NCBI RefSeq assembly: GCF_001746415.1
Contig: NZ_MEHJ01000001.1
Coordinates: 6,764,501 to 6,828,500, forward strand
Direction of reading: 5' to 3'
Length of the DNA stretch: 64,000 bases
Source: Streptomyces agglomeratus
GTDB lineage: Bacteria > Actinomycetota > Actinomycetes > Streptomycetales > Streptomycetaceae
In this document: positions 25,934 through 35,089 of the stretch, in pieces
Layout: every line of letters begins with the position of its first letter
How positions within the stretch are numbered: the first letter of the stretch is position 1
Translations under genes and position numbers: made by a program
Notes under the pieces: model-generated
Database searches by the model: none
What the model was told of the DNA's origin: nothing
What the model saw: only the letters and a program-made list of their open reading frames with translations

Positions 25934-26506
25934 GTGTCGGACCTCGACCAGCTCACGCAGTCGCTCGCCCGGAATCTCAAGCGCTGGCGGGGCGAACGCG
26001 GCTTCACCCTGGACGCGCTGGCCGCCCGCGCGGGCGTCAGCCGGGGCATGATCATTCAAATCGAGCAGGCGCGTACGAATCCGAGTGTCGGTACGACGGT
26101 GAAGCTCGCCGACGCCCTCGGGGTGAGCATCACGACGCTCCTCGACTACGAACAGGGCCACCAGGTCCGGGTCGTACCGCCGGAGCAGGCGGCCCGCATG
26201 TGGTCCACGGACGCCGGCAGCCACACCACCCTGCTCGTGGGCACCGAGGCGCGCGGTCCGCTCGAACTGTGGAGCTGGCGGCTGATGCCCGGCGACAGCA
26301 GCATGTCCGACCCGCACCCCGAGGGGACGGTCGAACTGCTGCACGTCACGGCGGGCGAACTGACGCTCGTGGTCGAGGGGAAGCGCCACATCGTGCCCGC
26401 GGGCGCCTCCGTGACATTCGAGGCGAGTGTGGAGCACGGGTACCGCAACGAGGGCTCCGAGGCGGTCGGGATGACGATGGCCGTCTCCATCCCGCCCGCA
26501 CGCTGA
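25934..26506 (+). CDS. XRE-cupin transcriptional regulator
   Basis: 190-aa regulator. N-terminal HTH (LKRWRGERGFTLDALAARAGVSRGMIIQIEQARTNPSVGTTVKLADALG) and C-terminal cupin (DPHPEGTVELLHVTAGELTLVVEGKRHIVPAGASVTFEASVEHGYRNEG). The cupin binds a small ligand or metal. GTG 25934 with GGACGGA just upstream is preferred; TTG 25901 is possible. Probably controls the divergent EamA gene. Confidence 0.87.
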   Translation: MSDLDQLTQSLARNLKRWRGERGFTLDALAARAGVSRGMIIQIEQARTNPSVGTTVKLADALGVSITTLLDYEQGHQVRVVPPEQAARMWSTDAGSHTTLLVGTEARGPLELWSWRLMPGDSSMSDPHPEGTVELLHVTAGELTLVVEGKRHIVPAGASVTFEASVEHGYRNEGSEAVGMTMAVSIPPAR

Positions 26507-26562
26507 GACAGCCGGGACGCGGGCGGGATCGAGGGCGCCGGCGGGTGAGTCCGGCGGCCCGC

Positions 26563-26970
26563 TCAGCCGAGCCGGGGGATCTCGATCGCCGGGCAGCGGT
26601 CCATGACCATGTCTAGGCCCGCCGCGCGGGTGCGCTCGTACGCCGCTTCGTCGATCACGCCGAGCTGGAACCAGACCGCCTTCGCGCCGATCGCCGTCGC
26701 CTCGTCCGCGACGCCGCCCGCGAGGGCGCTGTTGACGAACACGTCCACGACGTCGACCGGGAACGGGATGTCGGCCAGCGACGCGTATCCCTGCTCGCCG
26801 TGGACCGTCTCGGCCTTGGGGTGCACCGGCACGACGCGCTTGCCGTAGCGCTGGAGCACCTCGGCGACGCCGTACGCCGCACGGGAGCGGTTGCTGGACA
26901 GGCCCACCACCGCCCAGGTGTCGCCGGACTGCGTGAGGATCTTGCGGATCGTTGCCGGGTCGCCGTACAC
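26563..26970 (-). CDS. CoA-binding domain protein (YccU type)
   Basis: 135-aa single Rossmann domain: WAVVGLSSNRSRAAYGVAEVLQRYGKRVVPVHPK, then VDVFVNSA and KAVWFQLGVIDEAAYERTRAAGLDMVMDRCPAIE. Matches the stand-alone CoA-binding family related to succinyl-CoA synthetase alpha. Role unknown, possibly CoA or acyl-CoA sensing. Confidence 0.88.
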   Translation of the reverse strand: MYGDPATIRKILTQSGDTWAVVGLSSNRSRAAYGVAEVLQRYGKRVVPVHPKAETVHGEQGYASLADIPFPVDVVDVFVNSALAGGVADEATAIGAKAVWFQLGVIDEAAYERTRAAGLDMVMDRCPAIEIPRLG

Positions 26971-27047
26971 GCGCTGCCTCCTGGGGTTGAAAGGTCACTG
27001 CTCGCGATCAACGGGCGGCGCGATACGGACATTCCCGGGAAGGGGGG

Positions 27048-27139
27048 CGAGCTGTTCCCGGGTGCGCGTGCGAGCTGTTCCCCGGAAGTCGTACGAGCTG
27101 TTCCCGGGACGCGTTACCGGCTGTTCCAGGGAGGGTTGT
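27048..27139. repeat. 23-base tandem repeat, four copies
   Basis: CGAGCTGTTCCCGGGTGCGCGTG at 27048-27070 opens four head-to-tail copies (27071-27093, 27094-27116, 27117-27139) sharing the core GAGCTGTTCCCGG. They fill most of the 272-base space between the CoA-binding gene and DoxX. Confidence 0.85.
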
Positions 27140-27178
27140 TGTTCAACGTTGTACTGATGTGTATCGTCACGACCGTTG

Positions 27179-27194
27179 ACTTGAAGTTTCAAGT
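27179..27194. promoter_or_regulatory. Palindromic operator before doxX
   Basis: ACTTGAA-GT-TTCAAGT is a perfect 7-base inverted repeat overlapping TTGACT (27176-27181), a likely -35. AT-rich ACTTGAA palindromes of this kind are typical of MarR or HxlR family repressors; no such regulator gene is adjacent. Confidence 0.65.
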
Positions 27195-27242
27195 AACCGT
27201 TCCAAGCCGGTCCCCAACAGGCAACAGGAGAGAGCCCCTCAC

Positions 27243-27797
27243 ATGACTCCCCCCACCAGCACCCTCGGCGTACCCGTCATCAGCAGCACCGCTTCCGGCC
27301 GCACCCCCTCCCTCCACGGGTACGACGCGGGCCTTCTCGTACTGCGGCTCGCGCTCGGCCTGACCATGGCCGTCCACGGCGCGCAGAAGCTCTTCGGCTG
27401 GTTCGGCGGAGGCGGGCTCGACGGAACCGGGCAGTTCTTCACCGCCAGCGGTTATCCGGCCGGCGAGGCGATGGCCGTCGTCGCCGGTCTCACCGAGACC
27501 CTCGGCGGTCTCGGGCTCGCCCTCGGTCTGCTCACGCCGCTGGCCGGCGCGGCCGTCGTCGGCACCATGGTGAACGTACTCGCGGTGAAGTGGGGCGGCG
27601 GCTTCTTCGCCCCCCAGGGCGTGGAGTACGAGCTGCTTCTCACAGCGGCCGCCGCCGCGCTGACGCTGACCGGTCCCGGCCGGTACGCCGTCGACCGCCT
27701 CCTGCCCGGACTGCGCGGCCACCGGCTCGCGTACGGCGTCGCCGCCGTGGCCGTCGGCCTGGTGGTCGCGGGCGTGGTCCTGCTGCTCCGGAAGTAG
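27243..27797 (+). CDS. DoxX family membrane protein
   Basis: 184-aa protein with four hydrophobic segments and the DoxX motif LVLRLALGLTMAVHGAQKLFGWFGGGG. DoxX-like proteins take part in redox or thiosulfate and membrane stress functions; the exact role is open. The leading 25 residues are Thr/Ser/Pro-rich. Likely repressed through the palindrome at 27179. Confidence 0.88.
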   Translation: MTPPTSTLGVPVISSTASGRTPSLHGYDAGLLVLRLALGLTMAVHGAQKLFGWFGGGGLDGTGQFFTASGYPAGEAMAVVAGLTETLGGLGLALGLLTPLAGAAVVGTMVNVLAVKWGGGFFAPQGVEYELLLTAAAAALTLTGPGRYAVDRLLPGLRGHRLAYGVAAVAVGLVVAGVVLLLRK

Positions 27798-27828
27798 GCA
27801 CCCCCGGCCTGCGCATAGGGTGGGCCGA

Positions 27829-28455
27829 ATGCAGGAGCAGTACCGGACCGTCGCCCGCGCGGGCGTGCACGAAGCCGAGATCAACAGATCACGCTTCCTG
27901 TGCGCGCTCGCGCCCGCAGCGACCGAGCAGGAGGCGCAGGACTTCGTCGCGCGCGTCCGCAGGGAACACCCGACGGCGTCGCACAACTGCTTCGCGTACG
28001 TCATCGGCGCGGACGCCTCCGTGCAGAAGGCGAGCGACGACGGTGAGCCGGGCGGCACGGCAGGCGTACCGATGCTCCAGATGCTGACGCGCCGCGAGGT
28101 CCGGTACACCGTCGCCGTCGTCACCCGCTACTACGGCGGCGTGAAGCTCGGCGCGGGCGGGCTGATCAGGGCGTACGGGGGAGTGGTCGGTGAGGCGCTG
28201 GACGCCGTCGGCACGATCACCCGGCAGCGCTTCCGGCTCGCCACCGTCACCGTCGACCACCAGCGCGCCGGAAAGCTGGAGAACGATCTGCGGGCCACCG
28301 GCCGCGCCGTGCGCGACGTCCGCTACGCCGAGGCCGTCGCGATCGAGGTGGGCCTGCCGGAGGCGGACGTCGAGCCCTTCCGCGCGTGGCTCGCCGACGC
28401 CACTGCGGGTACGGCGGGGTTCGAACTCGGCGGAGAGGCGTACGGCGACGCCTGA
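27829..28455 (+). CDS. YigZ/IMPACT family protein
   Basis: 208-aa protein of the YigZ/IMPACT family. N-terminal IMPACT domain: SHNCFAYVIG, DDGEPGGTAGVPML, RYYGGVKLGAGGLIRAYGG; C-terminal DUF1949-like domain from about residue 140. IMPACT proteins touch the translation stress response in eukaryotes; bacterial role is unclear. Start ATG 27829 is the family's usual start. Confidence 0.88.
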   Translation: MQEQYRTVARAGVHEAEINRSRFLCALAPAATEQEAQDFVARVRREHPTASHNCFAYVIGADASVQKASDDGEPGGTAGVPMLQMLTRREVRYTVAVVTRYYGGVKLGAGGLIRAYGGVVGEALDAVGTITRQRFRLATVTVDHQRAGKLENDLRATGRAVRDVRYAEAVAIEVGLPEADVEPFRAWLADATAGTAGFELGGEAYGDA

Positions 28456-28591
28456 GGCGGGACCCAATACCGAGGTCCGTGGTGGGCGAGGTGCGCAGCG
28501 ACGCTAACGTGGTCGGTGCCGGCCGTCAGGTCGCGGGATTCGGTGCGTGCTCGGGGGGCGAGGAAGTGAAAATGCGGGTCGGAGCCGTCTC

Positions 28592-29758
28592 TTGAGGATT
28601 CTGCACACGTCGGACTGGCATCTGGGGCGGTCCTTCCACCGGGTGAACCTGCTCGATGCCCAGGCCGCGTTCTTCGACCACCTGGTGGCGACGGTGCGCG
28701 AGCGGGACGTCGAAGCCGTGCTCGTGGCGGGTGATGTGTACGACAGGGCGGTTCCGCCGCTCGCCGCCGTCGAGCTCTTCGACCGGGCCCTGCACCAGCT
28801 CGCCGCCGCCGGTGTGCCGACCGTCATGATCTCCGGCAACCACGACTCGGCCCGCAGGCTCGGCGTCGGCGCCGGGCTCATCGACCGGGCCGGGATCCAC
28901 CTGCGCACCGACCCCGCCGGTTGTGCGACACCCGTCGTACTTCACGACGCGCACGGCGACGTGGCTTTCTACGGGCTGCCGTACCTGGAGCCCGCCCTCG
29001 TGCGCGACGAGTTCAAGGTGGCCCGCGCGGGGCACGAGGCGGTCCTCGGTGCGGCGATGGAGCGCGTACGGGCGGACCTCGCCGCGCGTCCCGGGAACAC
29101 CCGGTCGGTCGTTCTCGCGCACGCCTTCGTGGCGGGCGGGGAACCGAGTGACAGCGAGCGCGACATCACCATCGGCGGCGTGGCCTCCGTACCCGCCGGA
29201 GTCTTCGACGGCGTCGACTATGTGGCCCTGGGGCACCTGCACGGCTCCCAGACCATCACCCCGCGGGTGCGGTACTCGGGCTCCCCGCTGGCGTACTCCT
29301 TCTCCGAGGCCGACCACCGCAAGACCATGTGGCTGATCGACCTGGGGCCGGGCGGGGAGATCGGCGCGGAGCGGCTCGACTGCCCCGTGCCGAGGAAGGT
29401 GGCCCGCGTCCGGGGCCGCCTGGAGGAGCTCCTCGAAGACGCCTCCCTGGAACGTCACGAGCCCGCCTGGATCGAGGCGACGCTCACCGATCCCGTACGC
29501 CCCGCGGAGCCCATGGCGCGGCTCTGCGCGCGCTTCCCGCACACCATCAGCCTCGTCTTCGACCCCGAGCGTGCCCCCGAGGACCCCCTCGCGTCGTACG
29601 CCCAGCGGCTCAAGGGACGCGACGACCAGCAGATCGCGGAGGACTTCGTGGCGCACGTGCGCGGCGGCAGCGGACCGGACGAGCGGGAACGCACGGTGCT
29701 CAGCGGCGCCTTCGACGACGTACGCGTCGACGACACGACGCGCGAGGTCGCCCGGTGA
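28592..29758 (+). CDS. sbcD: DNA double-strand break nuclease subunit SbcD
   Basis: 388-aa Mre11-type nuclease. Phosphoesterase motifs are complete: MRILHTSDWHLGRSFH, VAGDVYDRAVP, SGNHDSARRL, VLAHAFVAGGE and VALGHLHGSQ. It forms a complex with SbcC that processes hairpins and double-strand ends. The start is TTG 28592 (MRILHTSDW), with GGAG 9 bases upstream. The stop overlaps sbcC by 4 bases. Confidence 0.93.
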   Translation: MRILHTSDWHLGRSFHRVNLLDAQAAFFDHLVATVRERDVEAVLVAGDVYDRAVPPLAAVELFDRALHQLAAAGVPTVMISGNHDSARRLGVGAGLIDRAGIHLRTDPAGCATPVVLHDAHGDVAFYGLPYLEPALVRDEFKVARAGHEAVLGAAMERVRADLAARPGNTRSVVLAHAFVAGGEPSDSERDITIGGVASVPAGVFDGVDYVALGHLHGSQTITPRVRYSGSPLAYSFSEADHRKTMWLIDLGPGGEIGAERLDCPVPRKVARVRGRLEELLEDASLERHEPAWIEATLTDPVRPAEPMARLCARFPHTISLVFDPERAPEDPLASYAQRLKGRDDQQIAEDFVAHVRGGSGPDERERTVLSGAFDDVRVDDTTREVAR

Positions 29759-32700
29759 GGCTGCACTCGCTGGACATCACGGCCTTCGGACCCTTCGGCG
29801 CCACCCAGGAAGTGGACTTCGACGCGCTCAGCGCCGCCGGGATCTTCCTGCTGCACGGGCCGACCGGCGCGGGCAAGACGTCCGTCCTGGACGCCGTCTG
29901 CTACGCCCTGTACGGCGCCGTGCCCGGCGCCCGGCAGAGCCCAGGTGCCTCGCTGCGCAGCGATCACGCTCCGCACGACCTGCCGACCGAGGTACGCCTC
30001 GAACTCACGGTGGGCGGACGGCGGCTGGAGATCACCCGGCGGCCCGCACAGCCGCGCCCCAAGAAGAGGGGCGACGGTTATACGACGGAGAAGGCGCAGA
30101 GCTGGCTGCGCGAGCACGTACCCGGCACCGGATGGAAGGCTCTCAGTCGCTCCCACCAGGAGATCGGCGAGGAGATCACTCAGCTCGTGGGCATGAGCCG
30201 GGAGCAGTTCTGCCAGGTGGTCCTGCTGCCGCAGGGCGACTTCGCACGCTTCCTGCGGGCCGACGCCGAGGCGCGCGGAAAACTGCTCGGACGGCTCTTC
30301 GACACGCGCCGCTTCGCCGCCGTCGAGGACCGGCTCGCCGAGCTGCGCCGCTCGGCGGAGCAGCGGGTGCGCGCCGGCGACGAGCGGCTGCTCGCCGTCG
30401 CTCAGCGGATGGCGCAGGCGGCGGGTGACAGCGCGGACGCGCGGGCCTGGCCGCTGCCGGACGCGCAGCCGGGCGATCCCGGCCTCGCCGCAGCGGTACG
30501 GGACTGGGCGGCGATCGCCCGCAGTGGCGCCGGCGAACGCCTGGACATCGCCGAGTCGGCGGTGGAAGCGGCCGGAACCCGGCAGGCGGCGGCCCGGCGC
30601 TCACTGGAGGCCGAGCGTGAACTGGCCGCTCTCCAGCAGCGTCACGCGGACGCCCGGCGGCGCGCCGACGTACTGGAGGCGCGGCGTCCCGAGTACGAGC
30701 GGCTGCGCGAGCGGCACGACCGTGCCCGCAGGGCCGAGCGCGTCGCCCCCGCCCTGTCGCTGCGGGAAGACGCCGAGCGGGAACACCGTGCGGCCGGTAC
30801 GGCGAGGGAGCGTGCGCGGGCAGGGCTGCCCCCGGACCTCGCCGACGCCGGAGCGGAGCAGCTGGCCGCGCTGGAACGCCGGCTCCGCCAGGACCTGGGC
30901 GGCCTGGAAGCCGCCCGCGGGGCGGAGCGGCGCAGCGAGGAGATCACCCGCGAGCGGACGGCGCTGGAGCGGCAGGCCCGCGCGGACGACGAGCTGCTGC
31001 GGGACGCCGCGCACTGGCTGGGCGGCTGGGAGGCGACCCGCCGCCGCTGCCGGGAGCGCATCGAAGCCGCGCAGGAAGCGGTCACCCGCGCGGAGCACCT
31101 CGCCGGCCGGCTCGAACCGGCCCGCCGCAGGCTCGACGCCGCGCGCCGGCGCGACGTACTCGCCGAGCAGGTCACGGCCGCCGGCGACCGGCTGCGGGCG
31201 GCCCGTGAGGAGGCCGCGGCGGCGCACGAGAGGTGGCTGGACCTCAAGGAACGCAGGCTGCGGGGCATCGCGGCCGAGCTGGCGGCGGGCCTGCGCGACG
31301 GCGCGGAGTGCGCGGTCTGCGGCGCCACCGAGCACCCGAAGCCCGCGCGGGCGGCGGCGGACCAGGTGGACCGTACCGCCGAGGAAGCGGCGTACGAGGC
31401 CCATACGAGCGCGGAGGTGGCACGCGGCGCGGCGGAGCGCGCACTCGCAGCGGTACGGGAGGAGCACGCGGCGGCGCGCGCCGAGGCGGGCACCGCCGCC
31501 GAGCCGTCCGCAGCGGAGGCGCACGCCGGCCGCGCGGTGCGGGGCACCGCCGCCGCCCACGGCGACGCCGAGGCGGACGCGGTGCTCCCGCGGCCCGCCG
31601 CTTCCGGCACCCGGGTGCCCGGCGGGGCACACGCGGAGGCCGACGGCCCGGACATTCCCCGCGGGACTGCCTCCGGCGTCGCGTTGAGCGAAGTGAACAG
31701 CGCGGTAAGCAGCGAAGTGAGCCCGCCCGGCGCGCCGGACGGGCCCGGAGACGACGACCGCGGGCCCCACCGGGCGGGGGCGGCGATCCCGGCCCAGAAC
31801 GAAGGCCCCACCGGGGCGGCGCGTTCCGGCGGGGCCGCCGGCGGCGGAGGCTCCGGACGAGCGGCCGGGGTGCTGCACGAGGTCGGCGTCGCCGAACTGG
31901 CAGCCCTCGTCGAAGAGCTGCGCCGTGAACACGCCGCTGCGCACGCCACGGCCGCCGGTCTGCATGCCGCCCGTGAGGAGCTGGACCGGGCCGAGCGCGA
32001 GTACGCGCGACGCGTCGACGCGCAGCAGCAGGCCGAGCGCCGGGTGGCCGCCCGTACCTCGCAGCGGGAAGCACTCGACCGGGAACAGGCCGCCCTCGAA
32101 GCGGAACTGGTGACCGCCCGTGGCGACGCCGGCAGCGTCGCCGGGCACGCCGCGCTGCTGGAGCGCCGCGTCCGGACGCTGGGCGAGGCCGCCGAGGCCG
32201 TGCGCGCGGTCGAAGCAACCGCCCAGCGCCTCAAGGAGGCCGACGGCCGGCTTGCCGACGCCGCGTTCAAAGCCGGGTTCGACGCGCCGGGCGCGGCGGC
32301 GCAGGCCCTGCTCGGAGACGCGGAACAGCGCGACCTCCAGCGCCGCATCGACGAGTGGCAGCACGAACAGGCCGTCGTCGAGGACCGGCTGTCCGAACCG
32401 GAGACGGCCGCGGCCGCCGGCCGGCCCGAGGCCCGCCCCGAGCGGGCCCGGCGGGAGTTCGACGCCGCGGAGCGCGCCCTGCTCGACGCCGCCTCCGCCC
32501 TCGACGCCGCCCGCGAACGCCGCGCGGCGCTCGCGGAGCTCTCGCGGCAGGCGGCCGAGGAGACGCGCCGCCTCGGCCCGCTGCGCGAGGAGTACGAGCG
32601 GGTGGCGCGCCTCGCCTCCCTCACCGCCGGCACCTCCGCCGACAACGAACGCAAGATGCGGCTGGAGTCGTACGTACTGGCGGCCCGGCTGGAGCAGGTC

Positions 32701-33156
32701 GCGGCTGCCGCCAGCGCGCGCCTCCAGCGCATGTCCTCCGGCCGGTACACCCTCGTCCACTCCGACGCCAGATCCGGCGGGCGCGGCCGGTCGGGACTCG
32801 GCCTGCACGTCGTCGACGCCTGGACGGGCATCGAGCGCGACACGGCGACCCTGTCCGGCGGCGAGACGTTCTTCGCCTCGCTCGCCCTCGCCCTGGGCCT
32901 CGCCGACGTGGTGACCGACGAGGCGGGCGGCGTACGGCTCGACACGCTCTTCATCGACGAGGGCTTCGGCAGCCTCGACGACCAGACCCTGGACGAGGTC
33001 CTCGACGTACTGGACTCCCTGCGCGAACGCGACCGCAGCGTCGGCATCGTCAGCCACGTGGCCGATCTGCGGCGCCGCGTCACCACCCAGCTGGAGGTCG
33101 TCAAGGACCGGCACGGATCGGTGGTGCGCCACCGCACGGCCGGGGTCAGCGGCTGA
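29755..33156 (+). CDS. sbcC: DNA double-strand break ATPase subunit SbcC with long central insert
   Basis: 1133-aa Rad50-type SMC-like ATPase. Walker A GPTGAGKTS at about residue 35, zinc hook CAVC at 519-522, ABC signature LSGGETFFASL near 1033 and Walker B LFIDEGFGSLD near 1063. Long Ala/Glu/Arg coiled coils flank the hook. Unusually, about 125 residues (roughly 580-705) between the hook and the second coiled coil are low-complexity Ala/Gly/Pro/Asp-rich and look disordered; bacterial SbcC is typically near 1000-1050 aa. Starts at GTG 29755, coupled to sbcD. The last 11 bases overlap the convergent Lrp gene. Confidence 0.93.
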   Translation: MRLHSLDITAFGPFGATQEVDFDALSAAGIFLLHGPTGAGKTSVLDAVCYALYGAVPGARQSPGASLRSDHAPHDLPTEVRLELTVGGRRLEITRRPAQPRPKKRGDGYTTEKAQSWLREHVPGTGWKALSRSHQEIGEEITQLVGMSREQFCQVVLLPQGDFARFLRADAEARGKLLGRLFDTRRFAAVEDRLAELRRSAEQRVRAGDERLLAVAQRMAQAAGDSADARAWPLPDAQPGDPGLAAAVRDWAAIARSGAGERLDIAESAVEAAGTRQAAARRSLEAERELAALQQRHADARRRADVLEARRPEYERLRERHDRARRAERVAPALSLREDAEREHRAAGTARERARAGLPPDLADAGAEQLAALERRLRQDLGGLEAARGAERRSEEITRERTALERQARADDELLRDAAHWLGGWEATRRRCRERIEAAQEAVTRAEHLAGRLEPARRRLDAARRRDVLAEQVTAAGDRLRAAREEAAAAHERWLDLKERRLRGIAAELAAGLRDGAECAVCGATEHPKPARAAADQVDRTAEEAAYEAHTSAEVARGAAERALAAVREEHAAARAEAGTAAEPSAAEAHAGRAVRGTAAAHGDAEADAVLPRPAASGTRVPGGAHAEADGPDIPRGTASGVALSEVNSAVSSEVSPPGAPDGPGDDDRGPHRAGAAIPAQNEGPTGAARSGGAAGGGGSGRAAGVLHEVGVAELAALVEELRREHAAAHATAAGLHAAREELDRAEREYARRVDAQQQAERRVAARTSQREALDREQAALEAELVTARGDAGSVAGHAALLERRVRTLGEAAEAVRAVEATAQRLKEADGRLADAAFKAGFDAPGAAAQALLGDAEQRDLQRRIDEWQHEQAVVEDRLSEPETAAAAGRPEARPERARREFDAAERALLDAASALDAARERRAALAELSRQAAEETRRLGPLREEYERVARLASLTAGTSADNERKMRLESYVLAARLEQVAAAASARLQRMSSGRYTLVHSDARSGGRGRSGLGLHVVDAWTGIERDTATLSGGETFFASLALALGLADVVTDEAGGVRLDTLFIDEGFGSLDDQTLDEVLDVLDSLRERDRSVGIVSHVADLRRRVTTQLEVVKDRHGSVVRHRTAGVSG

Positions 33157-33592
33157 GCGCGCGCCTCGGCAGCGGCGAGGAGTAGACGACGCTCGTGGTG
33201 ACCGAGCCGAGCGTGCCGAACCGTCCCGAGACCTCTTCAAGGTGCTTCATGGAACGGGCCGCGACCTTCATGACGAAGCAGTCGTCGCCCGTCACGTGAT
33301 GCGCTTCGAGTACCTCGGTCGTCACTTCGAGCAGGTCGTGGAACGGCTTGTAGTTGCCGTGCGGATAGCGCAGCCGTACGAACGCCAGGATGGGCATCCC
33401 CAGCTGCTCCTGCTCGACGACGGCCGTGTAGCCCGAGATCACCCCGGCCTCTTCGAGCCGCCGCACCCGCTCCGTCACCGCGCTCGCGGACATCGACACG
33501 GTGCGGGCCAGCTCGGCGAACGTGGCCCGGCCCTCGCGTTGCAGAGCTTCCAGGATGCGCCAGTCGGTGGCGTCCGGTGAATATCCGGTCAT
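33146..33592 (-). CDS. Lrp/AsnC family regulator
   Basis: 148-aa regulator with N-terminal HTH (ILEALQREGRATFAELARTVSMSASAVTERVRRLEEAGVI) and C-terminal RAM ligand domain (HHVTGDDCFVMKVAARSMKHLEEV). Divergent from a rhodanese gene, which it probably controls, with amino acid or sulfur compound as effector. Ends 11 bases inside the end of sbcC. Confidence 0.9.
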   Translation of the reverse strand: MTGYSPDATDWRILEALQREGRATFAELARTVSMSASAVTERVRRLEEAGVISGYTAVVEQEQLGMPILAFVRLRYPHGNYKPFHDLLEVTTEVLEAHHVTGDDCFVMKVAARSMKHLEEVSGRFGTLGSVTTSVVYSSPLPRRALSR

Positions 33593-33607
33593 GTACGAGA
33601 GACAACA

Positions 33608-33648
33608 GGGATTCCACCGGCAGATCAAGAGAAGAGCCGGGGAATCCC
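33608..33648. promoter_or_regulatory. Spaced inverted repeat between Lrp and rhodanese genes
   Basis: GGGATTCC (33608-33615) and GGAATCCC (33641-33648) form an 8-base inverted repeat separated by 25 bases, in the 94-base divergent space. Lrp proteins bind spaced half-sites, so this is a candidate operator. Confidence 0.45.
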
Positions 33649-33686
33649 ACTTCAGCCGGATGATCACTCGTCGTAGATTTTTACCC

Positions 33687-34193
33687 ATGACCACGACGCA
33701 GACAGCCACCGCCCAGACGCCCGCCACCAGCGCCAACCCCGTCCTGCGCGTCCCGCCGGCCGCCCCCGCCGCGGCCGCCGCGTACTTCGCCGCCAGCCTC
33801 GCCTTCCACGCCGACGTGTCCGACGTGGCCTCCGTCCTCGCCTCCGGCGACGACCCCGGCTTCGTCGTGATCGACTCGCGCTCCACCGAGTCCTGGGACC
33901 AGGGCCACGTTCCCGGCGCGGTGCACCTCCCGACGGCACTGATCCCCTCCCAGGCGGAGCGGCTCCTCGACAAGGCCGTGCCGGTCGTCACCTACTGCTG
34001 GGGGCCCGGCTGCAACGGCGGAACCCGAGCGGCCCTCGCGCTCGCGGAACTCGGCTACCAGGTCAAGGAGATGCTCGGCGGCATCGAGTACTGGATCCGC
34101 GAGGGCTTCGAGGTCGAGACCTGGGAGGGACGGGAGCGGCGCGACGCCGACCCGCTCACCGCGCCGGTCGGTTCGGACAACTGCGGCTGCTGA
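33687..34193 (+). CDS. Rhodanese-like sulfurtransferase
   Basis: 168-aa single rhodanese domain: FVVIDSRSTESWDQGHVPGAVHLP and the loop VVTYCWGPGCNGGTRAALALAELGY, whose Cys pair includes the probable active Cys. The C-terminus ends NCGC, giving a second Cys pair, possibly for redox or metal binding. Divergent from the Lrp regulator. Likely sulfur transfer or cyanide/thiol detoxification. Confidence 0.87.
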   Translation: MTTTQTATAQTPATSANPVLRVPPAAPAAAAAYFAASLAFHADVSDVASVLASGDDPGFVVIDSRSTESWDQGHVPGAVHLPTALIPSQAERLLDKAVPVVTYCWGPGCNGGTRAALALAELGYQVKEMLGGIEYWIREGFEVETWEGRERRDADPLTAPVGSDNCGC

Positions 34194-34212
34194 CAGCCGG
34201 GTTCCCTTCCGC

Positions 34213-35007
34213 TCACCGCACGGCGCGGGTCACCTGCCGCAGGAACCGCGTGTCACGCGGGCGCACTTCGGCCGCCGGGCACGCCGCCCGCAGCACCACG
34301 TCGAGCACGGCGTCGCTGTCGCACGCGTACTGCCCGCTGGCCCACCCGTGGTTGGCTTCGACGACCGCCCAGCGGCCGTCGACCGTACCGACGTCCACGA
34401 CCACCGCACTCGGCAACGGCGGCGCACCGGGCGCGAAGAGCTGCGACGCGAAGCCCAGCACCTCCTCCTGGAGCGGGTCCCGCTCCAGGCGTACGACGTC
34501 GAGCTCGCCGCGCACCGCGTAGCGGCTGCCGGTCACGATCTCGCCGTCCAGCACGAAGAGCCGGTACTCGGCCGTGAACGAGACGATGTCGCTGACCAGC
34601 ACCGGAGTGTCGTCGTCCACCGCGTCGGGGCCCGGCAGCCCGCTGCCGTCCGGGTAGACGCGCGCCGGGAAGCCCTTGTCGTTCGGCGGCTTCACGAAGG
34701 CGGGGCGGCGCAGGGTGCGGGCCCGAGCGACCGTCGTGCACTCGATGTGCCGGCCGGTCAGTTCGTACGGAAGTGCCGCCAACCAGTCCATGGGCGGTTC
34801 CAGCAGCCCGAGTCCGAGGCCGTCGGCGACCGCGTCGGCGAAGAGCGGACCGGCGTACAGCGAGCCGATGGTGTGCGGCCGCTCGGGGGCGCGCCACTCG
34901 CGCAGCGACGCGCACCCCAGCCCGCGGCGGCGTGCGGCGGCCGCGAGCGCGCGGCCGGTCGCGGTGGCGCGCGGGGACAGGGCGAGCGTGCGTACGGGTG
35001 TAGGCAT
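34213..35007 (-). CDS. ATP-grasp domain protein A
   Basis: 264-aa protein. The C-terminal two thirds match the ATP-grasp pattern of DUF4343: PAFVKPPNDKGFPARVY (ATP-binding Lys), VSDIVSFTAEYRLFVLDGEIV, and metal ligands in VVVDVGTVDGRWAVVEANHGWASG. N-terminal part is basic and weakly conserved. ATP-grasp enzymes form amide or peptide bonds via acyl phosphate. It lies next to a second DUF4343 protein on the same strand, 82 bases apart, with no biosynthetic partner gene. Function unknown. Confidence 0.78.
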   Translation of the reverse strand: MPTPVRTLALSPRATATGRALAAAARRRGLGCASLREWRAPERPHTIGSLYAGPLFADAVADGLGLGLLEPPMDWLAALPYELTGRHIECTTVARARTLRRPAFVKPPNDKGFPARVYPDGSGLPGPDAVDDDTPVLVSDIVSFTAEYRLFVLDGEIVTGSRYAVRGELDVVRLERDPLQEEVLGFASQLFAPGAPPLPSAVVVDVGTVDGRWAVVEANHGWASGQYACDSDAVLDVVLRAACPAAEVRPRDTRFLRQVTRAVR

Positions 35008-35089
35008 GGGGGAGAGGGTGCCTCATCCCCCGCACGCGGGCGTAGCGATTGTAGGCGGGCGTCCCGGCCCGGTGAGGCGGCGAGAGGGT

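Noticed and set aside
30601..33240. Very long open frame on the minus strand opposite sbcC
   Set aside because: In DNA this rich in GC, antisense frames stay open by codon bias alone. The sense frame has complete SbcC motifs while the antisense one has none.
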